In this document: piece after piece, positions 23,373 to 36,228 of the stretch
How positions within the stretch are numbered: position 1 is the first letter of the stretch
Layout of the letters: each line of letters begins with the position of its first letter
NCBI RefSeq assembly: GCF_003286085.1
Contig: NW_020825288.1
Coordinates: forward strand, 18,352,001-18,416,000
Source: Drosophila persimilis
Taxonomy: Eukaryota > Arthropoda > Insecta > Diptera > Drosophilidae
Length of the DNA: 64,000 nt
Direction of reading: 5' to 3'
Notes under the pieces: model-generated
Told to the model about the DNA's origin: nothing
Database searches by the model: none
Seen by the model: the letters and a program-made list of their open reading frames with translations, nothing else
Position numbers and translations under genes: made by a program

Positions 23373-23382
23373 GGTCACACTG
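23373..23382 (+). promoter_or_regulatory. Core promoter motif 1 of the xylulokinase gene
   Basis: An exact GGTCACACTG lies 220 bp upstream of the xylulokinase ATG and is followed by ATCGAT at 23400. Motif 1 recruits M1BP at TATA-less housekeeping promoters in flies. Confidence 0.7.
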
Positions 23383-23601
23383 TGGTGTAAAACACGATCA
23401 TCGATATAATTGAAGAAGCATCGTATGCATGTCTATCGCGTAGCTATCATCCCCAGTTGTTTATAAAGCAGCACATTCAAAATTTCAGGTTTATTAAAAA
23501 TTCTTTTGGCCACAAAGCGGGCGACTTCCGCATGTTGGATGTGAACGAGCCGTCCATTACAAGGCAATAGACGTAACCAATCCGAAAGGGAAGATAATAC
23601 A

Positions 23602-25946
23602 ATGGGGCCTCCACAATTACAGCGCACTTTTCTGGGCTTCGACTTGAGTACACAGAAGGTAAAACATCCGCAACTGCCTACGTTGTATTTTTCGTTGCAG
23701 AGGCGTTGCTTCTATTCCGCCTGCTTACGCCTTCAGCTTCAACCAAGTGCGTGTTATTGAGAGAGGTCATACAACAAACACGGCACACGAATCTCATTGA
23801 GGCACTTCTTATCAATGATCCACAGCCTTTCTTATCTATTAGCCGCAATAATTTTGCTATAAGCGTATGTATTTTTATGCCAGACCCAGATGCCACCGGT
23901 TAACCACCCAAATCAATGGAAAGTCATATAAAATGACGCAATCTTTGACACTTACTTGACCTTAGAATCCAAGTAGCTGTGCTTGATCGTTACTTTTAAG
24001 GTGTGCCCTACAACTATTTTCAGCTGAAAGCTATTCTGCTAAACTCCAGCCTGACAGTGGTTGCCTCAGCCGAGGTGAAGTTCGACAGCGACTTGCCGGA
24101 GTTTCGAACCAGTGGTGGAGTCAGCCCCGGACCCAACAAACATGAGTACGTCCAGGCCTAAGCACCTAAACCTGAGTGTCCTAAACTCCTATACACGACC
24201 TTATTCATCAGATTCTTTGTGCAGCCAGTGATGTGGGTGAAGGCCGTGGACATTGTCTTGGACCGTTTGGTGATGCAGGAGGCTGATTTAAGCACTGTTG
24301 CAGCCATTTCTGCTGCGGGACAGCAGCATGGTTCCTTGTACTGGTCAAAGCACGGAATTTCAGCTTTGCAAAGCCTTGATCCCGAAAAGTTTCTCCACGC
24401 ACAAATCGATGACTCGGCATTTGTGGTCAACCGCACGCCCATTTGGATGGATGCGTCAACCACTAAGCAATGCCTGGAGATGGAGACTGCCATTGGGGGG
24501 CACACCCAGATGGTTCAGCTGACGGGCTCCAAGTGCTACGAGCGATTTACTGGACCGCAGATACGTAAGATCTACCAGCAGCGCACTCATGCCTACGAGG
24601 ATGCCCAACGAATCTCACTGGTCAGCAGCTTTTTGGCCTCACTCTTTTTGGGAAGTGTGGCACCGATCGACTTCAGCGATGGCTCCGGCATGAACCTGCT
24701 GGACATCCGCGAAAAAGCCTGGTCCAAGGCCTGCTTAAATGCGTGTGCACCTGACCTGGATGAGCGTCTCGGTCAGGCGGTCAGTGCCAATACTGTCCTT
24801 GGCGGCGTTTCAGAATATTTTGTGAAGCGCTTCTGCTTTCCGGCGTCATGCCAAGTCGTCGCTTGCACCGGAGATAATCCCTCGGCCTTGGCAGGAATGC
24901 TAGTGGACAATGACTGGTTAAGCGTATCCCTTGGCACTAGCGACACTTTAATGATGAGTTTTGAGAAGCCCCCCAACTGGGAGGAGGGCCATGTGTTGTG
25001 TCATCCAACGCAGACGGACGAGTTCATGGGACTGTTATGGTAGGCCGGCATTGTGGAAGGATAACGACACACTTACATTTGCTCATCCAGTTTTAGAAAT
25101 GGCTCTTTGGTCCGTGAGGCTATGAACAATGTGGAGGCTGGAGGGGATTGGGTGAAGTTCAACGAGCTTCTTGAATCGACACCGCGCGGAAACTTCGGCA
25201 ATATGGCCGTGCATTTCAACGACATGGAAATTATTCCCAAGGCAAAGGGCACATTGCGATGGAATAAGGATTGTTTGCCCAACTCCCCGGATGCTTCCAA
25301 GGGTGTAATAAAGTAAGTCATTGAATATTTTATTAGCTGGAAGCCTCTGTCATCTTGATAGCTATCCGTGGGTCGTTATGTTTTGACATTGCAATAACTA
25401 ACTCTGGGTACCAGGCTTACATATACTGTATTCTAAGCATGTGTCTTACCAATTCTTTCTGATTGAACAGATTTAGCTCACCTCAAATCGAAATTCGTGC
25501 CTTAATCGAGGGCCAAATGCTTCATCATCGAGCTGTGGCCGAAGACATGGGATTCCAGTTTGGAACAAACACAAAAGTCCTTGCTACTGGAGGAGCGTCC
25601 ATAAACAAGTCTATTCTCCAAGTAATCGCTGACGTGTTCAACGCGCCCGTCCATATTCAGGTAAGTTCGCACTACACTTAGCATTCGTGTAATCGAAATT
25701 ACCATTTTTCAGAACGAGAGTGAGGCTGCCCTAATGGGAGCCGCCTACAGAGCATCCTATGCTCTGTATCGGCATGAGCTTGATCAAACTGTTCCTGCCC
25801 TCAGTTATCGCGACCATGTCCTCAGCCTAACGTCCAACAATCTGCAGCTTGTTTGCGAACCACACAAGGATAGCGAATCAATTTACGCACCAATGCTCGA
25901 GCGATACAAGGCCATGGCCCACATCCTGCAAAGCGGAATCCTGTGA
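23602..25946 (+). CDS. XYLB: D-xylulose kinase (FGGY family)
   Basis: Six exons: 23602-23658, 24024-24145, 24212-25039, 25091-25312, 25471-25660 and 25713-25946. Phases agree throughout and give 550 residues; the human enzyme has 536. The N-terminus has the FGGY phosphate-binding strand LGFDLSTQ. The sugar-site region is AAISAAGQQHGSLYW (about 83-97) and MDASTT. The second domain has ACTGDNPSALAGML, SVSLGTSDTLMMS and VLATGGASINKSIL, the adenosine and hinge motifs of the family. It phosphorylates xylulose to xylulose 5-phosphate in the cytosol, feeding the pentose phosphate pathway. Exon 4 was joined at the first AG (25090), which restores CFRNGS. The gene is convergent with Sf3a1, with about 250 bp between their stop codons. 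Confidence 0.93.
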
Positions 25947-26077
25947 GCCACGGAACAAAGAACCCAAGGCCACATTTTATACTCCAAAGCATTTCCGACT
26001 TACTCTTTACTTTTATATTCCACCTGACACTAATAAGTAGAACTAAAGTGCAATTAACAAAATTCTGTGATCGAGAA

Positions 26078-26083
26078 TTTATT
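26078..26083 (-). terminator. Poly(A) signal of Sf3a1
   Basis: AATAAA on the minus strand, about 112 bp after the Sf3a1 stop codon. Confidence 0.6.
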
Positions 26084-26194
26084 AAAAATTTATGCGAAAC
26101 CATAACTGATAAATTTCTACATATGGAGCACAGCACTCTGCACACGGCCATGCTGAGCTGGGACCTATTCGTCCCATTTTGTCTCCAACTCGGC

Positions 26195-29179
26195 TTACTT
26201 CTTGCGGCCACCGCGTTCCTTCACCTGCAAATGCACTGTCATCCCGTTTAGCAGATTGTAGAACGCCATCGAATTGCTGTCTTTGAAGAACATTCCCTGA
26301 AAATCGATTCTTGTATAATTCCGTCTAGCCAATATACAAAAACCCAACGCTTACCTCGTAGAAGATTTTTTGCTTGGCCGGAGGCATGCCTGTTTCATCT
26401 TGCAGCTTCGCCTTGAGGTTTGCGATAGGGTCAGTGAGTGCTAGTGTTACAGCGATCATCTGTCCGTTTAGCTTCCACTCGGACTTATCCGAGTTCGGCA
26501 CAAGAACCTGGATGGTGACGGGGCTCTGCAAGTGCGCGGAAAAGGAACACAAAAGGAATTATTATCGATTGGACTGTCCAGTGAAAACATAAAAGGAAGG
26601 CTAGCTTTGGGGACCGAAGTTCTTAACACAAACTATGGCATATAAGTATACTTTTTGCAGCAAGAAAATGAGCGTTTGCACAGATAAAGCAGTGCATCAT
26701 TTTTTAGGATTCGACAGTTGGTGCTGACCAAAAAAGCAAATGGATTGCATGTGGCCAAGTAAAAATATTAAATAAAACGGTCGGTAGCTGACCTTGTGCG
26801 TGGAAATGAACTCCGCTTCCGGGATTAGATTGTCCTCGGAGCGCAATTTCTTTGTGGGCGGCTCTTCCTCCACGGACATTAGATCGACTGGCGGTGCTGG
26901 TGAGATTTGCGGGGGTCCTCCAGTGGACTGCATGTTCATATAGCCTCCAGTGCCAGGGCCAAATGGAGTTTCTGCAAGAGAAACACGTTAAAATTCAGGA
27001 ATTCTAGTTGGATATATTTTACTGCATACGCATCATAAGAGGTCGCAATTGCATCATCATGACCGGATTAGCCTGCGCCTGGGACTGCTGGTGGTGATGG
27101 GATGGATGCTGGTGTGTCTGGTGCTGCGGTGTAGATTGGTGCTGCTGTGGCGGATGATGGTGGTGCAGATTGTGGTGAGCGTGGTGGCCACCGCCTTGAT
27201 GATGCTGACTCTGGCCATGGATGTGTTGGGGCTTGGAAGACGGCTGTGGCGGAGCCGATAGCGTGGCTTTATTTCCGACAGGCTTAGGGCCAATCTTTTC
27301 CTTTTCCTCATCTGGCAGCAGTCCCTTAACCTTGTGTATTTGATGGATTTGGTCCTCCAGAGTGATGTTGGCACGCGCCGCTCTAGTAGCTGCCTCAACA
27401 CTGGATGTGTGGCCGTCCCAGGTAACGCGATCATCCTTTTTGGTCTCTTCTTCGCCAAGTTTTTTTCCAATAACTGTTTCCTCGTCGCCAACACCAAAAA
27501 TATCGGTACGCCTCTCTGCCAACTGCTTCAGGCTTGCCTCGATGGCAGTACCTGCAGCGAAGACATTGTCCTGGTTGATTTTCTCGACAGTGTGCTTGTC
27601 CCGCTGCTCCACCCATCGCGGATCCAGTAGACCAATGCGCATGTGCTCCGACACCTTGGATGCCGGGATCTTTTCGCCAGTAATTGGAGAAATAAGGTAC
27701 TCATCCGTGGGCAAGGGGGCTGCCTTGGGTTGGGTGGCCTTGGGGTCATACTTCTTGACCACAACCTTGTCGTGTGTAGGCGGCAACATGGGGGCCACCG
27801 TGGGCTGCAGTTTGGCCACCGGCGTGTCCTCGTCACTCGACGCTTCGTCCATGTCCTGCACCTGAGTATTGTCCCGTTTGGCGCCAACTGGCTGGCTGTA
27901 TGATGAAACATTCTTCATTTGGATGCCCACTCTGTTCTCCATTTGCGACAGCTTGAGGCCACTCTCCAAATGGCTAGCCACCTGAGAGTCGTCTTCTTCG
28001 TCGGATTCGATTTGCATTTCTATATCCCCCTCCTCTTCCATAAGGCGCTCTTCCATGAGGACTCTGGCACCGACCTCATCTGGATTGGTAGGCGGGGGAA
28101 AGTTGCCTGACTCGAATGGTTGATAGTCCACGGTCTCTACAACCACAAAATCATGCCAGTCAATCTGGGCGTATGCTACACGTTCTCTCTCAATTTTTTC
28201 CTCTTCACGACGGCGTTGCGCCTCCTGGTGGCGTTGCCAGTTGGCGCGGTATTTAACCTGCTCCAGTACCTGGTTCATGCTGCTACGCCCTGGGGCGCTT
28301 TCTGTGCGAAGTTTTCCGAGTAAATCCTTGGGTGGTATGAGCACTTTCGTATACTGCTCCAATAACTTGGTGAAGTACTGAAAGAGCGAGTGCTGCGGTC
28401 TCAAAAAATCAAATTGAAAGTTTCGCTGCTCCCGACTCATCAGATTGGTAAGAAACTGTCGCCCATTGCGGGCCACAAACTGAGCAGTTAGCTTCACAAT
28501 GTCTCTGAAAGAGATTCAATTACTAAGTAGTGGGCCACTGATTCTATGTCCAAAGTCACTCACAAGTCCAATGCCGAAATCGAAGGAGGATCAGCAATAA
28601 ACTCAAACTCTTGTGGAGGCTCCTTGGGTACAAATTGCTGCTCCACAACTTGCTTCAAAAGTTCCTGCTGCCGCTGCTGGGCAGCACTTGTGACCGCGGT
28701 TAGTTGTTTGACGGCTGTTATGCCGGCATCTGAAATAGTATTGGCATAGAATAACACATCGCAATTTATTGCTGTCTTTCGCGTACCATTTCCCTCTCGA
28801 AACTCGTTCACCTTGTGCCTGTAGTAGGCATGATAGGGATCTCCACCGTTCAGAAAGTTGAACTTTGGGTTCCCCAGCTCATTTTGCCGGATGCGTGCCT
28901 CAAACTCAGGTCCATTGCGTGCTACAAAGCTTGCGGTCTTGTCAACGATATCTAATTTTTAAACTTTTCTTACTGAGTATGTGGAAAACAAACTATATTG
29001 GCAATAACGTCTACAAATGTACACTAAAACAAGCATAAATAGAAAAATTATATTGTTTTGTAAAGGATGCTTCTAACTTCTGGCGGCGGGTATATTATGC
29101 CAATAATTGGTCCGGACATTGGCTTCGATTGATCATTTCCGAACTGCTCGTCGGTAGCGTCGACATCTAGAGTTGGCAT
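26195..29179 (-). CDS. Sf3a1: Splicing factor 3a subunit 1
   Basis: Seven exons on the minus strand: 29179-29071, 28951-28787, 28729-28564, 28504-27030, 26971-26793, 26525-26355 and 26296-26195. This gives 788 residues. Two SURP modules are clear: VRNIVDKTASFVARNGPEFE (about 34-90) and DIVKLTAQFVARNGRQFLTN (about 147-200). A charged PRP21-type region follows, then a His/Gln-rich stretch (PQPSSKPQHIHGQSQHHQGG onward) and a C-terminal ubiquitin-like domain (699-788) ending GGRKK. SF3a1 is part of the SF3a complex of U2 snRNP, acting in branch-site recognition in the nucleus. Intron 1 has an apparent GC donor (AGAA then GCATCC), needed to restore PPPEVRNIVDKTA; all other introns are GT/AG. DRE and motif 1 lie just upstream. 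Confidence 0.95.
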
Positions 29180-29306
29180 TGCACTTGAAAACTCCTTATT
29201 TTATTGATAAAATGATAAAATTTATGGATGAAAATATGCTTCTTCGTGAGAAGATTAGAGGTGGCAGAAAGTCGATAGCAATCTGTTTTTTAAACATCGG
29301 TTCCAC

Positions 29307-29356
29307 TATCGATGGTAGTCGCTTGTCATATATTTCGCCAGCGGCACAGTGTGACC
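29307..29356 (-). promoter_or_regulatory. Sf3a1 promoter: motif 1 and DRE
   Basis: On the minus strand GGTCACACTG (29356-29347) is followed 35 bp later by ATCGATA (29313-29307). The Sf3a1 ATG is 130 bp further on. This is the usual fly housekeeping promoter order. Confidence 0.75.
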
Positions 29357-30530
29357 AGATGTGCAGGCACTGCAGCGCATTAAGCTGTGTTTTGTTCAAA
29401 ATGTTTAATGAAAAGTTTTAATGCACAATTTTTATGAATTGTCGATTGGTGACTATTACTGGCGTCGTTCTAGTACCAACAATATTGGATAAATCTATAC
29501 TTGCGGGACATGTTGATGATCTCGATATAAATTAATAAAATTAATCAATTATAAAAATTCTATATTATCGGCCTTTATTTAACTGCACTTTCTGCACTGA
29601 AACTTTCTAATCGGCTTGCTCTCGCCCATCCGTTGATTTTTTGTGAAATTAATCGGTTATAAGTTTTGTCTTTGAACAACCGGCTGCAACCGAATTTTAT
29701 TCAATGCCCAAAATTGTTCCCAACTAAATTTATTTTCCGATTTTCCTGTTATTCATCGGTATCTTATTAGATTGACATACTGGTTGGCTAAATTTCTTTA
29801 GTTTGACGGCCTTTAAATTGTCATAATTTAAACAAATGTGACATATGACCTGCTTTCAAACGGATTCAGCCCAACTTCCATCGTATACAACATTAAAACT
29901 TTGGGTGAAACAATATAAATCCTAACCAGGCGCGGTCATCACAGTGTTACACCATTGGGAAGTTCGACGATTCTCACTAGAAATAGGAGCCATTTCTGGG
30001 AAAAATGTACCGAGTATGAGAGAAATATTTGAGAAAAAATGTTCTGATCCATAAGATCAGATACTTTAGTGCTACAAGTATGGTGTTGCTAGCAGCTATA
30101 GGGGTGTTTACTTTGCAGAGCTTTATTGAATTTAAACAATTTTCTACTAAGTGCCCACGCTGGTGTCTTACACTCGCAAGTCGACTTGTTATTGCCGAGA
30201 GAGAATTCGCTCCCAGTCTGATTATGACGCTCATTGCGCCTGATAAATGATCGGTTCAGCGGTTCGAGCTTGTAGAAATTTTCATGTATTCAGTAGTCGT
30301 CTATGAGCTGCTCTCAACCGTTGACGTCCCAATCAAGTTATCAGAACAGCTCTGAGTAGCTTCTTCTGAAACGCAGTTCGCGCTACTTCCTTATCAGTCA
30401 CTTGCTACGTGACTTAAATTACATTTATATATGTGTTGATCCGCGTTTATGTAGGCGCATCTGTGAATCACATAAAATCCCATTTTTGTTTTTAAGGAAT
30501 CCATATTCTCAAACAAAGAACAGCAGTGAA
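29357..30530. other. Divergent spacer between Sf3a1 and the heme peroxidase
   Basis: No supported gene. An initiator-like TATCAGTCACTT at 30,391 lies 140 bp before the peroxidase start codon. No TATA box is evident at the right distance. Confidence 0.5.
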
Positions 30531-33500
30531 ATGTGCCTAATCATCTACCTTTGCATGCTGACTGTTGTAATAGGCACGTCAGCATCTTCTTTGACTAATC
30601 GGTTGGAGCTCACACATCGTAAGTCCAAGAACTTGAGAAACATTATCAAAAACGATTTCTGAAACCCAAAAAGCTTTAATATTGTAAAGTGTATGTTTAG
30701 TATTCTAGAACTTAAACTTCTCTAGTCTTTAAAATATATGTAAAATGTAATATATTTACTTTGTATTCGATTAATCAATTAATACTATAAAATAATACAA
30801 AAAGCAAAATAAGGGACTTCGACCCTATAGGTGTACTACATTCGAACTTAGGTCTTACTTTGATGATTTCTGTGACGCTTATTAAGAAAATTTACAAACT
30901 ACATTTTTGTAAAGTTATACTAGCCGATGCTAACTTTGATGCGAAGTACAAGTTTCGAGCAAACGAAGGAAAATATTCCAATAAAAGGTTAAGCCGAAAA
31001 AGAACTTCCTCAGTTTATCAATTGAACTGATTGCTAATGATCAAGTATTCTTCGTTCGTGTCAATTCTGTAAACAAAGATCTATGTAAGTATCTCAGTTC
31101 CACTTAAAACAGATTCACACATGGGAATGAAGTCGGCTCTCCTGACGTGTTAAATTTGACATGAGGTCGTGACTGAAAATGTGCGATGAGTTGAAATCTG
31201 TACAAGATGGAATTTTCTTTATGAAAGCGGTACAATTTTCATACCACAAAAAACATACAAACAAAAAACAAAACGAGTTGTTATATCTTTATAATATTTC
31301 CTATTTATCACCGGTCTACATCTGAAATACAAAACTGTACTCAAATTCACTTAGCGCGTTTTAATACACGTATTAGACAAATTCTAAATCCATTCGTACG
31401 TATTCTATTCTTAAAAGGAGATCATTTATCATTTAATTTATGGAAGGAATACTCTGCACTAGAACATAATTCTAACATTCTGAATCCGCTTAACCGCGTT
31501 TTTTTTTTAATTTTTCTCTTGCACTTAGTTCACTTAGGAAAATAGGTGCATGGCTATTATAATTTACAGGTTGATTTACAATATCAAATTACAAGCCGAA
31601 ACCTATGTTATAATATGTTCGAGTCTTAATTTTTTAGCACGACAAGCTCTAAGGCCGGATGTACAAGCGCACTTAGACGGGCTTTCATCGGAAAAATGGC
31701 AGGAGCTCGTAAGTTCAGGCTTGGACTCGATCAACAGACAAAAAAGGTTCGTAAAAATGCATACGATATTTAATCAGCTAAATACGATTTTTTCTACATA
31801 CCCTGACCGAGACGGCTGGCTGGCCCTGTCACCAGAATCGCTATCAAATAACTGTGATAGTTCCCAAAGATAATACAATATTTCCAACAATTTATATGTT
31901 AACCAGAAACTTGGAACGCACAGAAAGGGCATCTTAAATCCATTGATATCACTCAAGGGTGTAATAATAAATACGTCAATTCTCGACTTGTCATTTCAGA
32001 CTGGAGGAAAATCTTCTCAGATCAGATATTACTGTCCGAAACGGAAGTCTCTCACATGTGCAGCTTCTGGACACATTGCCCAACAACGCATCAAAGGAAG
32101 ACAGCGAAATTGCCCTAAAGATCCTCAAGTCTAGTCTGTTCGTCTATAACACCCAGTGTCTGCCCCATGAGATTGAAGGTGACGAGTGTCGAACATATCT
32201 GGAAAACAAGCCACTCCCTGAAGGAAGCGTTCTTCGATCCGAATGTCTTAAGCTGCTGAAAAGCAAAAGGTACGGTCATCATGCATACAGGAGGCTGCTT
32301 GTCCACCACTACAAGAACGGATTCTATGAGGTACGTTTTAAAAGTTGGATAGCAATGGGTTCACTTATAGACTTTGATGCTCCCAGATTTTTACCGAGGA
32401 TCGATTGCCGGCTGCATGGTCTATTAGTATGGGACTTTATGAACCCGACAACATTCAGAAGGTGAAACAGAAGGCGCGCGACCAAGCAAATGGAGACCTT
32501 AATTTGGGAATAGCGCAATGGGCGCAGTTTGTGGAACACGATCTTAGCAAGCCCGTTTCACAATCTATGAGTAAGTTAATACCAAGGGCAATTTGCCATA
32601 TTTTATAGTCAACTTCTTAGTCTAATTCTAGACGGAAGAATTTACAAGTTTCAACATAATCTAAAGAGTATTTCATTTGAGGATTTATATTTTCGCAGGC
32701 AATGGATCTCCGATAGAGTGTTGTAACCGTGATCAAAATAAACTTCAACCAAGACACAATCATCCGGCCTGTGCGCCAATTATATCCCAGGTCAGCGGGA
32801 ATTACGGCAGGCCAAACTGTCTAAATTATGTAAGGAGCGCCCTTGCGGTCGGACCGACTTGCAACTTTGGCGGCGCTGAACAGGTGGGTACACTTAGATC
32901 CTTGGCTCGCATGTATGATTGATGTTTTAATTTCTATCCGCCAATAGCTAAACCAGGCCACAGCATACTTGGATTTGTCCCAACTATATGGCTTCACGCC
33001 TATAGCCGAGAGGAAGATGAGAACATTCGTTCGCGGAACACTGAAGTCAACATCCAATGGTTCACACCTAAATGACCTTCTGCCAATGACCGCCGATACG
33101 GACGACGAGGGACACTCGTTCTGTGCATGGGGGGCAAGTGCAAATGCAACATGTTTTGCGGCAGGCGACTCTCGGGTTAACAGCAATCCTTACTCCATAT
33201 TGGTTTACACAATCTTCATGCGCAACCATAACCGCCTTGCCGCCGAGCTGCTGGTGCGAAATCCAGACTGGAGCGATGAGCAGCTTTTTCAGTCGGCCAA
33301 GACCGTGAATGTGGATATCTACCGACGCGTGATCATGAGGGAGTGGCTGCCGGAAGTGCTCGGATCGCGACTGGCCTCAGAGGTACTGGCTACGTCTCCA
33401 CCAATCAGTCGCCAAAACGCTCCTGAGATATCTAACGAGTTCGGAGTGGCTGCCAGCCGCTTCTACTTCTCGATGCTACCCAACGAGCTCCATAACCTGG

Positions 33501-34616
33501 TCAAAAATGGTGACGATGACTATGTTCGAAAGTAAGTTGCTTCACTATATGACTGACTGCGTTACAAATCTTTCATTTTCAGCAAAGTGCTGCCTCCAAC
33601 TAACCTTTTCGTGCTGAAAGATGAAATTTTCAGACCCCGACTTCAGTACACGGCAAAAAAGCTAGACGAAATCCTTTATAGTGTACTCAATCAGCGTGCC
33701 ATGAAAATGGATTCCTCATATGCGGGTGATGTAAGGTATAATTTCTCAATCGATGCAACGCTCTAAGCATTGTCGCTTTGCAGGTCGTTTGGCACGAGAG
33801 CACGAAACCAACACATGCTGATATTCTAGCCTTCGATGTTCAGCGAGGCAGGGACCACGGTCTCCAACCCTATTATAAATACTTGGAACTGTGCAGCCAC
33901 ATTAAACAAGTGACAGACTGGAGTGATTTCGAACAATTTATACCCAAAAATGTAGGACTTTTTGTCTATTATTTGTCAAAGGACATATGTTGCAACCCAT
34001 AGTAACCCCTATAGTAAAAAATCAATCTACTGTTCATTGAAAGGTGTTGGATAAGCTAAAAAACATATATGCTAGCTGGACTGACGTGGACCTAATTGTG
34101 GGCGGTATTGCAGAGCGGCCTTTGAACGGAACTGTCGGTGCCACCTTCAGCTGCATACTTTGTAAGCTATCATATAATCCTTTGTTTTTTTACTTTAATC
34201 CATGAGTTCTCATTTAAGCCGAGCAATTTGCGAAGGTGCACCAGCGACATCTGCAAGAACCAGATCTCCCGCCCTGGGCCGCTTCGTTGTTGGAGGAGTA
34301 TCGTTACATGAACGGGAGCAAGCTCTTGTGCCTCAACTCTGAATTGAGGGCCACGCCGCAGAACATCTTCCAGTTGCCTTCCGCAAGGTCAGTGTATGGT
34401 GACTTCGCGCTGCTCAAGGGGCTCACTATAGCAGCGCCTTTGTCACCTGTTTTATGAGCTGAGTCATAGCATTATGCGAACTTTGATTTAATTTGATATC
34501 TACTTGAGTACCCTTGTGATAAGCTGGCCTGCAGTAATTACCTACGCCTAATAATAGACTTTCTTTCTTTTTTTCTTCACAGCAATCTACTGATCGATTG
34601 CGACAATGTGGTCTAA
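30531..34616 (+). CDS. Secreted animal heme peroxidase, 705 residues
   Basis: Eleven exons: 30531-30618, 31638-31746, 32000-32330, 32387-32570, 32699-32883, 32948-33531, 33583-33730, 33784-33951, 34044-34161, 34219-34387 and 34583-34616. Every junction keeps phase. Exon 1 encodes a signal peptide (MCLIIYLCMLTVVIGTSASS), found by matching phase 1 across a 1 kb intron. The peroxidase domain shows the distal histidine in AQWAQFVEHDLSKP (about H227) and AYLDLSQLYGF, the calcium/fold motif. The catalytic arginine motif is SRVNSNPY and the proximal histidine is in FMRNHNRLA. The late motif DVQRGRDHGL is also intact. All active-site landmarks are present, so an active extracellular peroxidase is likely. 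The C-terminus is SARNLLIDCDNVV-like, ending at NVV. I do not assign an orthologue. Signal-exon usage is the least certain part. Confidence 0.88.
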
Positions 34617-36228
34617 CGGATGGCACAAAAAGAGTTGCCCCCGAGCATCCGGATGATTTAAGATGTTGTTACTAAGCTCGTATAATCATGAACTATGTAT
34701 TTTGATACTTTTAATGGACCTATACGTATGAAACAGGACCTATATCTAAAATCTAAGGTCATACTTCCATATTTCAATTGTTAGCTTTTCAGGCCCATTT
34801 TTTTAATATGTTGTGGGTTTTTTTTTAAAACAATACGAGTAGTAAAAATTTACAGAATAATTTGCAAGATCTCAACAAACATGCCTGAAAAGTTGTCATA
34901 AGACAATGTTCATATGCTAGAAAATGTCGAGATGGAAAGCTGTTATATGAATGATTAATACTGAAAATTCGCATATTGAATTCTTCAGATATATATGTGT
35001 TTATTTTTGAACACTAATGGAAGATATGGCTTTTACTAATCAATTAAAATACGTTGATTTATATGTATTGAAAATATACCATGTTTTATACAGACGGGGG
35101 TGCAGACCTTTCTGTCTTTTTGAAGATATGCTACAAATGTTTAAAAGGAATTCGTAGAAGCGATTTCTAACACCAACACCTGCTTATCTAACACTGACTC
35201 GTTGATTGGGTGCTTTGGGTTTCGGGGACGACTGCTGACCGTTTGATGCGATCACCTTGTGCGGCCGATACTGGGACCCACATCCAACAGAAATATCAAA
35301 CGGCGAGCTCTCCGTGGTTGTAGGCAAATACACAGCTATTTCTGTTATTTTTCAGCAGGAACGGTCGGAGCTGATAAGATTGCCAATAGTGCCAATGTGT
35401 ATCAAGCGATACACAACACAATCGCGGCACAAGCGAACGCAGAGATAAAACGTACTTTTGCTTTTGCCCTAGCTGGTCTCGAATCTCGAACATACACACA
35501 ACTGAAGCAATTTCAGGCAATCAATTAATATACGGGACGGTGTGCATGGGAGCCAGCTGATATTACGGCGAAGCGTTGGTGTGGGCCCTGCCGTTACCAG
35601 TTAGTTTGAGTTTGAATTTGATTCGCAGCGGGTCGAAAGTGGAAGTTTGGCCAGGAGCATCGTAGAAAATCGTGTGAAGCACAAGGTAACCAACTGCTCG
35701 TCTCGCGTTCCAGTACTCGTATCTTGACTCGTAAATCAAGATCCAGAGTATTGGCCGAAGACCGCTTTGACCCAGCAAACCGCTTTTTGCGATACCATTG
35801 TTTGCTTAGTATCTTGAGGATCTGATGTCATACCAGTAGAAGCAATAAATCTGCAGCTTTTACTAATTGGACCATAATCACAATAACAAAACTATGACGA
35901 TTTACTACTTCTTTTCGGGTCTTTATGTAATTTGCTTTCATTAAAGATTGCTTCATGCGCCAGGAATTTCCTGGCGAGTGTGATAGCGGCAAATGTATAG
36001 CAATTCAGCAAGGTACAAAGCCATTCGAGAAGGTGGTGCTGAGTTTCTCTTATCTAATCGGAGCACAAGTGAACCATATGAATATACCCTTCAATATGTG
36101 CAGAGTATATACATACATATGTTGTATATACTCATGTATATATAAATAAGCTAGCAAAGAGCGATCTTTCATTTACAATAGCTCCTCTTAAGCTTTGATT
36201 TCGCATTGCATTGTCGCACTTCGGCGAA
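34617..36228. other. Spacer between the peroxidase and arouser
   Basis: No conserved ORF. Sequence at 35,200-35,800 is less AT-rich than its surroundings and could hold untranslated arouser exons or enhancers; nothing specific supports this. Confidence 0.45.

Larger units (their letters stand above)
22089..23601. other. Divergent spacer between EMC2 and xylulokinase
   Basis: Holds a short inverted element (listed at 22206) and a GC-richer block at 22,800-23,130 with no conserved ORF. Motif 1 for the xylulokinase promoter is at 23373. Confidence 0.55.
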
